A stretch of 64,000 nt of DNA, taken from contig JAUNWY010000001.1 of NCBI GenBank assembly GCA_030540085.1, positions 151,480 to 215,479 of the forward strand, in the 5' to 3' direction. The first letter of the stretch is position 1. The number at the start of each line of letters is the position of its first letter. Below the pieces are notes generated by a model. It made no database searches. It had not been told where the DNA came from and worked only from the letters and a program-made list of their open reading frames with translations. The position numbers and the translations under genes were made by a program. Source of the stretch: Eggerthella sp. (GTDB lineage: Bacteria; Actinomycetota; Coriobacteriia; Coriobacteriales; Eggerthellaceae). Below, piece by piece: positions 60,565-64,000 of this stretch.

Positions 60565-61350
60565 CTACAGGTCCAACTCCACCGAAACGGGGCAGTGGTC
60601 GGAGCCCATGATCTCGGAATAGATGTTGGCCATCTGCACCTTTTCACGCAGCGCTTCGCTCACCAGGAAATAGTCGATGCGCCATCCTGCGTTGTTGGCG
60701 CGGGCATGGAAGCGGTAGCTCCACCAGGAATAAGCGCCCTCCGTTGAAGGGTTCAGGTAACGGAACGTGTCGACGAAGCCCGCATCCAAAAGACAGGTGA
60801 ACTTGGCGCGCTCTTCATCGGAAAAGCCAGGATTGCCGCGATTGGAGCGCGGGTTCTTCAGATCAATTTCCTGATGAGCCACGTTGAAGTCGCCACACAT
60901 TACCACGGGCTTTGCGTTTCCCGTCTGGCCATTGGGAAGCACACCTTCCTCCAAGCCTTTGCAGATGGCACGGAATCTATCGTCCCAGGCCATGCGGTGG
61001 TCAAGGCGCGCAAGTTCACTTTGAGCATTGGGCGTGTATACGTTTACGAACCAGTACTGTTCGAATTCGCAGATCACCACGCGGCCCTCAGTGTCCAGCT
61101 CTGGCACGCCTACCTCGTGAATTACCTGCAACGGCTCTTCCTTGCAGAACACCGCTGTACCAGAATAACCTTTGCGCTCGGCATAGCTCCAACACTGGTG
61201 GTACCCAGGAAGATCCATCTCTATCTGACCTTCTTGCAGCTTCGTTTCCTGGAGCGCGAACACATCGGCATCAAGCTCGTCGAAGGCGTCCATGAACCCC
61301 TTCTTCATAACAGCGCGCAAACCGTTAACGTTCCAGGAGACCAATCGCAT
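60565..61350 (-). CDS. xth: Exodeoxyribonuclease III
   Basis: AP endonuclease/3'-5' exonuclease of DNA repair. The ATG at 61350 gives 261 residues with the canonical opening MRLVSWNVNGLRAVMKKGF; the frame runs 15 bases further but the GAAAGGTGC site favours this start. Active-site blocks: FALQETKLQEGQIEMDLPGY (metal Glu), VNVYTPNAQSEL, VMCGDFNVAHQEIDLKNP (Asp, Asn), and the end IMGSDHCPVSVELDL with the catalytic SDH. Confidence 0.95.
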   Translation of the reverse strand: MRLVSWNVNGLRAVMKKGFMDAFDELDADVFALQETKLQEGQIEMDLPGYHQCWSYAERKGYSGTAVFCKEEPLQVIHEVGVPELDTEGRVVICEFEQYWFVNVYTPNAQSELARLDHRMAWDDRFRAICKGLEEGVLPNGQTGNAKPVVMCGDFNVAHQEIDLKNPRSNRGNPGFSDEERAKFTCLLDAGFVDTFRYLNPSTEGAYSWWSYRFHARANNAGWRIDYFLVSEALREKVQMANIYSEIMGSDHCPVSVELDL

Positions 61351-61370
61351 AAAAGCACCTTTCAATCAAA

Positions 61371-61443
61371 GTGGCAAAAGGGGTTAACCCCTTTTGCCAC
61401 TCCTAGCGAATCTGAATAGGAAAAGGGGCTAAACCCCTTTTCC
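61371..61443 (-). terminator. Two tandem hairpins after the basic membrane protein gene
   Basis: GGAAAAGGGG / CCCCTTTTCC (61419-61443) comes first after the stop at 61451. A perfect 30-base palindrome with arms GTGGCAAAAGGGGTT / AACCCCTTTTGCCAC (61371-61400) follows. The two hairpins are close variants, as if one were a duplicate of the other, and the T-runs are inside the stems. Confidence 0.75.
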
Positions 61444-61450
61444 GTCAAAG

Positions 61451-62062
61451 CTATTTCTTCTTCTTATTTGCCTTCTTCTGGGCTTGGCGCACAGCTTTGT
61501 CATAGCCCTGCTCACGCAGAGGACGCAGCTGATTGGTGTCGATGCGCATACCCATAAAGAAGAAGAACCAAGAAGCAATCATCAGGCCGATCGAAATGAA
61601 CGGCTGCTGAGGAATAAGCAGCGAAAGCACGATGGCGACGACCATGCCCACAAAACCAACGCCCGAATAAACCATACGCTTTCGGTTCAAGCGCTTGAAC
61701 TCTGCCGTGTCGGGAACGAAGCGGTTAACTTCCTTGTTACGCTCACGACGAGCCTCGCGGTCGGCGCGCTTAACCTGCTTGTTATGCTTTTCGATTTCCT
61801 TCTGCTCTTCCTTGGAAAGCGAAGGAGCTTCTTCCGCCTTACGAGCAGACTGGACCGCCTGGGTCTTCTTAGGAGCTTTCGCGGGAGCCGGCTCCTGCTT
61901 CTTGGAGCCGCCGAACAACCCCTTCTTCTCAGGCTTTGCCGATGTGGTACGCACCGAAGACGCAGCCTTCGAAACCGGCTTGGCGGAAGCTGCACTCTTG
62001 CGGGTAGTGCCACGCTTCTGGTCGCTGGTGTATCGCTCGTTCATGGGGTTTCGCTGAGACAT
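61451..62062 (-). CDS. Basic-tailed two-helix membrane protein of unknown function
   Basis: A 203-residue protein. The first 95 residues are Lys/Ala/Ser-rich and probably disordered; a charged segment likely to be helical follows (LSKEEQKEIEKHNKQVKRAD and EARRERNKEVNRF). Two helices (MVYSGVGFVGMVVAIVLSLL and FISIGLMIASWFFFFMGMRI) lead to a very basic C-terminus ending KKANKKKK. It may be a membrane protein that binds nucleic acid or acidic lipid; no family recognised. It lies between xth and purC on the same strand. Confidence 0.75.
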   Translation of the reverse strand: MSQRNPMNERYTSDQKRGTTRKSAASAKPVSKAASSVRTTSAKPEKKGLFGGSKKQEPAPAKAPKKTQAVQSARKAEEAPSLSKEEQKEIEKHNKQVKRADREARRERNKEVNRFVPDTAEFKRLNRKRMVYSGVGFVGMVVAIVLSLLIPQQPFISIGLMIASWFFFFMGMRIDTNQLRPLREQGYDKAVRQAQKKANKKKK

Positions 62063-62096
62063 CCCTTGATTCTCCTTGTTGTGTTTTCGTCGGGGC

Positions 62097-62972
62097 CTAC
62101 TGGGCTACAAACGTCTTGCCCGTGATTTTCTCGTAAGCCTGAATGTACTTTTCGCTGGTCTTCTTGATGATATCTTCGGGCAGACGCGGCGGATTGCCGG
62201 TGCGGTCCCAGTTGGCGTTAAGCCAATTGCGCACGAACTGCTTGTCAAAGCTGGGCTGCTCTTCGCCAACCTTATAGGTGTCGGCTGCCCAGAAACGGGA
62301 AGAGTCGGGGGTCAGAACCTCGTCGCCCAGGATGATCTTGCCATCGTATACGCCGAACTCGAATTTGGTGTCGGCGATGATGATGCCGCGCTCCTTAGCA
62401 TGGGTTGCAGCCGTTTCGTACACCTTGATGGTAAGGTCGCGAATGGCAGCAGCATCTTCAGCGCCAATGAGCTTCTCGCACTGCTCGAAGCTGATGTTCT
62501 CGTCGTGGTCGCCGATCTCAGCCTTCGTGGAAGGGGTGAAGATGGTTTCAGGCAGCTTAGAGGAATTTACCAGGCCTTCGGGGAGCTGAATGCCACATAC
62601 AGCGCCCGTCTTCTGGTAGTCCTTCAAACCGGAACCGGTAAGATAGCCGCGCACAATGCACTCAACGGGGAACATGTTGGCCTTCTTAACCAGCATGAAG
62701 CGGCCGGCGAGCTTATCGGCATAAGGCTTGAACTGCTCGGGAAGGTCGGCAACGTCGGCAGAGATAAGATGGTTGTCCACCACGTCGGACAAAAGGTCGA
62801 ACCAGAAGCAAGAAAGCTGCGTGAGCACCTGGCCCTTATAGGGGATTTCGTCTTCCAAAATATAGTCGAAAGCAGAAATACGATCGGATGCAACCAGCAG
62901 CAGCTTGTCGCCCAAATCGTACAGATCGCGCACCTTTCCCTGTGCATCGGGTTTGATGTCGATTACAGACAT
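62097..62972 (-). CDS. purC: Phosphoribosylaminoimidazole-succinocarboxamide synthase
   Basis: SAICAR synthetase, joining aspartate to CAIR with ATP. The ATG at 62972 behind GGAAGGACGG gives 291 residues; the longer frame to 63098 is not used. It keeps [76 protein letters not shown] and [20 protein letters not shown], then LTPDSSRFW. It is the larger (SAICARs type I) form. Its purine-pathway partner purE is at 12.8 kb. Confidence 0.96.
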   Translation of the reverse strand: MSVIDIKPDAQGKVRDLYDLGDKLLLVASDRISAFDYILEDEIPYKGQVLTQLSCFWFDLLSDVVDNHLISADVADLPEQFKPYADKLAGRFMLVKKANMFPVECIVRGYLTGSGLKDYQKTGAVCGIQLPEGLVNSSKLPETIFTPSTKAEIGDHDENISFEQCEKLIGAEDAAAIRDLTIKVYETAATHAKERGIIIADTKFEFGVYDGKIILGDEVLTPDSSRFWAADTYKVGEEQPSFDKQFVRNWLNANWDRTGNPPRLPEDIIKKTSEKYIQAYEKITGKTFVAQ

Positions 62973-63382
62973 GACCGTCCTTCCGTCTGAGTTTGTTGAC
63001 AGAACTCTATTATGGAACATCTTGCGCAGCAACGCATGAAAAAGAAGCAGTACTCGTGCCGATTCACAACTACTGCGATTTATGCACGGCGAATGCACGG
63101 CGCCGAGCGCGCAAAAACCTCCGCAAATATCTAGTCTCGGAAGCGCAACCGCCTAGCCAGCGCCAGCCCAACTTTGCATGGCACCTCGTTGTTGCAGCGG
63201 TCCGCACAATCATTTTGCCAAGACCGGCCCAAGAAAGGCAGCTGCGATCCAAATCCAGCAAGAAAGATGCCCACGATCCAGGGCCAAGGCCAGAAAGAAA
63301 GACACCCACGATCCGGGGCCAAGCCCCAGCCAACAAGAAAGGCGCCCGTGCGGGCGCCTTTCAAAGCTAGTTCGCTTTAAAA
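62973..63382. repeat. Gap with sensor kinase terminator and degenerate copies of it
   Basis: The terminator stem AAAGGCGCCCG / CGGGCGCCTTT (63338-63361) follows the kinase stop; the minus strand continues CTTGTTGG. Beyond it the phrase AAGAAAG-N-(T/C)GCCC...GATCC recurs at 63231, 63260, 63295 and 63335 (spacing 29, 35, 40), so the distal arm of the terminator is repeated, with CACGATCCNGGGCCAAG in two of the copies. The left part (62973-63230) has no gene; it should carry the purC promoter. Confidence 0.65.
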
Positions 63383-64000
63383 CTAATTCGTTCCGAAGCG
63401 AGGGCGGCTTCCCTTCTTCTTTTCGGATTCGCTGGTGTACAAGGGCACGTAGATGGTGAAGCACGCTCCTTCGTTAGGACGGCCTTCAACACGCACCCAG
63501 CCATTATGCTGGTCCACGATTTCCTTCACTACAGAAAGGCCAACGCCCAAGCCCCCCGTTGCGCGAGCGCGACCCGAATCGGCACGCCAGAAACGCTGGA
63601 ATACCATCTTCGCTTCTTCGGGAGTAAGGCCAATGCCCGTATCGCGAACGCTGATCTGCCCCATCAGCTCACCCTTGCGCGCTGTGATGGTGATGGTGCC
63701 ACCTTCAGGGGTGTAGCGAACAGCATTGGAAATCAGGTTCGCCGCCGCCTGGCGCAGCAAGTCGGCATCGCCGTACACGTACACGTGTGGATCGTACTCG
63801 AATTCCAGGTTCAAGCCCTCTTCGTTGATGTAGGCCTGGTGCGTTGCCACAACCGCCGACAGCATTTCGGTAAGGTCGACCTTCTGACGCTCGATGGGCT
63901 TGGTGCGGCTTTCCAGGCGCGAAAGTTTCAACAGCGCATCGACCAAACGGGAAAGGCGACGCACTTCGGAATTCAACGTTTCCAGACGCTCGGCATCGGG
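63383..64000 (-). CDS. Sensor histidine kinase, 5' part outside the window
   Basis: The C-terminal 205 residues of a two-component kinase. The frame is open to the right edge, beginning PDAERLETLNSEVRRLSRLV, the second half of the dimerisation/phosphoacceptor domain (the His lies outside). The ATPase domain has NLISNAVRYTPEGGTITI (N box), VRDTGIGLTPEEAKMVFQRF (G1), SGRARATGGLGVGLSVVKEI (G2) and GACFTIYVPL. The order and phrase RFWRADSGRARATGG are those of the PhoR/VicK group. Signal and partner regulator cannot be seen. Confidence 0.92.
   Translation of the reverse strand, partial: PDAERLETLNSEVRRLSRLVDALLKLSRLESRTKPIERQKVDLTEMLSAVVATHQAYINEEGLNLEFEYDPHVYVYGDADLLRQAAANLISNAVRYTPEGGTITITARKGELMGQISVRDTGIGLTPEEAKMVFQRFWRADSGRARATGGLGVGLSVVKEIVDQHNGWVRVEGRPNEGACFTIYVPLYTSESEKKKGSRPRFGTN

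Overview
The window reads as part of a chromosome of a Gram-positive anaerobe of the Coriobacteriia, most likely Eggerthellaceae. This is an inference from gene content: sortase-type surface proteins with KTGD motifs, a complete o-succinylbenzoate part of menaquinone synthesis, a CaiB/BaiF CoA-transferase, HypA/HypB, and indolepyruvate oxidoreductase with a PaaK-type ligase. GC is moderately high. Most genes lie on the minus strand; a plus-strand block runs from about 26.2 to 39.6 kb.

Layout. 1-8.3 kb: a MATE exporter (cut by the left edge) and an Opp/Nik-type ABC importer led by a double-domain SAM methyltransferase. 8.6-13.3 kb: paaK-like ligase, iorB, iorA and purE. 13.3-14.2 kb: gene-free, very GC-rich DNA with a structured repeat cluster. 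14.2-24.9 kb: an LpdD-like protein, a HAD phosphatase, a LytTR response regulator and LytS-like kinase, a TauE/SafE permease, a glycosyltransferase, RsgA, an exported OB-fold-like protein, TrkH and small membrane proteins. 24.9-25.8 kb: a second copy of the same repeat cluster. 25.8-30.3 kb: a Y-family polymerase and YolD-like gene behind an SOS box, an AIM24 protein and a CaiB/BaiF CoA-transferase. 30.6-33.5 kb: a cell-wall beta-helix protein and a GIY-YIG-like remnant. 33.9-39.6 kb: a TetR regulator divergent from a hypA - Fe-S protein - membrane protein - flavoprotein - hypB cassette with no hydrogenase in view. 39.9-49.5 kb: initiator tRNA, then two related pilin-like surface proteins (412 and about 2372 residues) separated by a tRNA remnant. 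49.5-60.2 kb: a polymer-forming membrane protein and the menaquinone genes (menE-menC fusion, menB, menH with a His/Cys-rich tail, menD, menF), with mazG, an ACT-domain gene and folE. 60.6-64 kb: exonuclease III, a basic membrane protein, purC and the 3' part of a sensor kinase.

How the genes relate. IorAB and the PaaK-like ligase fit anaerobic aromatic amino acid catabolism through arylacetyl-CoA. The men genes lead to dihydroxynaphthoyl-CoA for the anaerobic quinone pool; menA and menG are outside the window. The hyp cassette looks like a nickel-delivery pair wrapped around an unknown redox module. The surface proteins, carrying similar unusual sorting motifs, look like substrates of one sortase encoded elsewhere.

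The most unusual non-coding signals are: tandem arrays just downstream of stop codons that repeat the last codons of the gene itself (iorB, HAD phosphatase), with looser arrays after other genes; two matching clusters of a 24-bp-core repeat with 60/41-bp spacing; and four 16-bp dyads of the form GTTC-N8-GAAC near the surface-protein genes and the hyp cassette.
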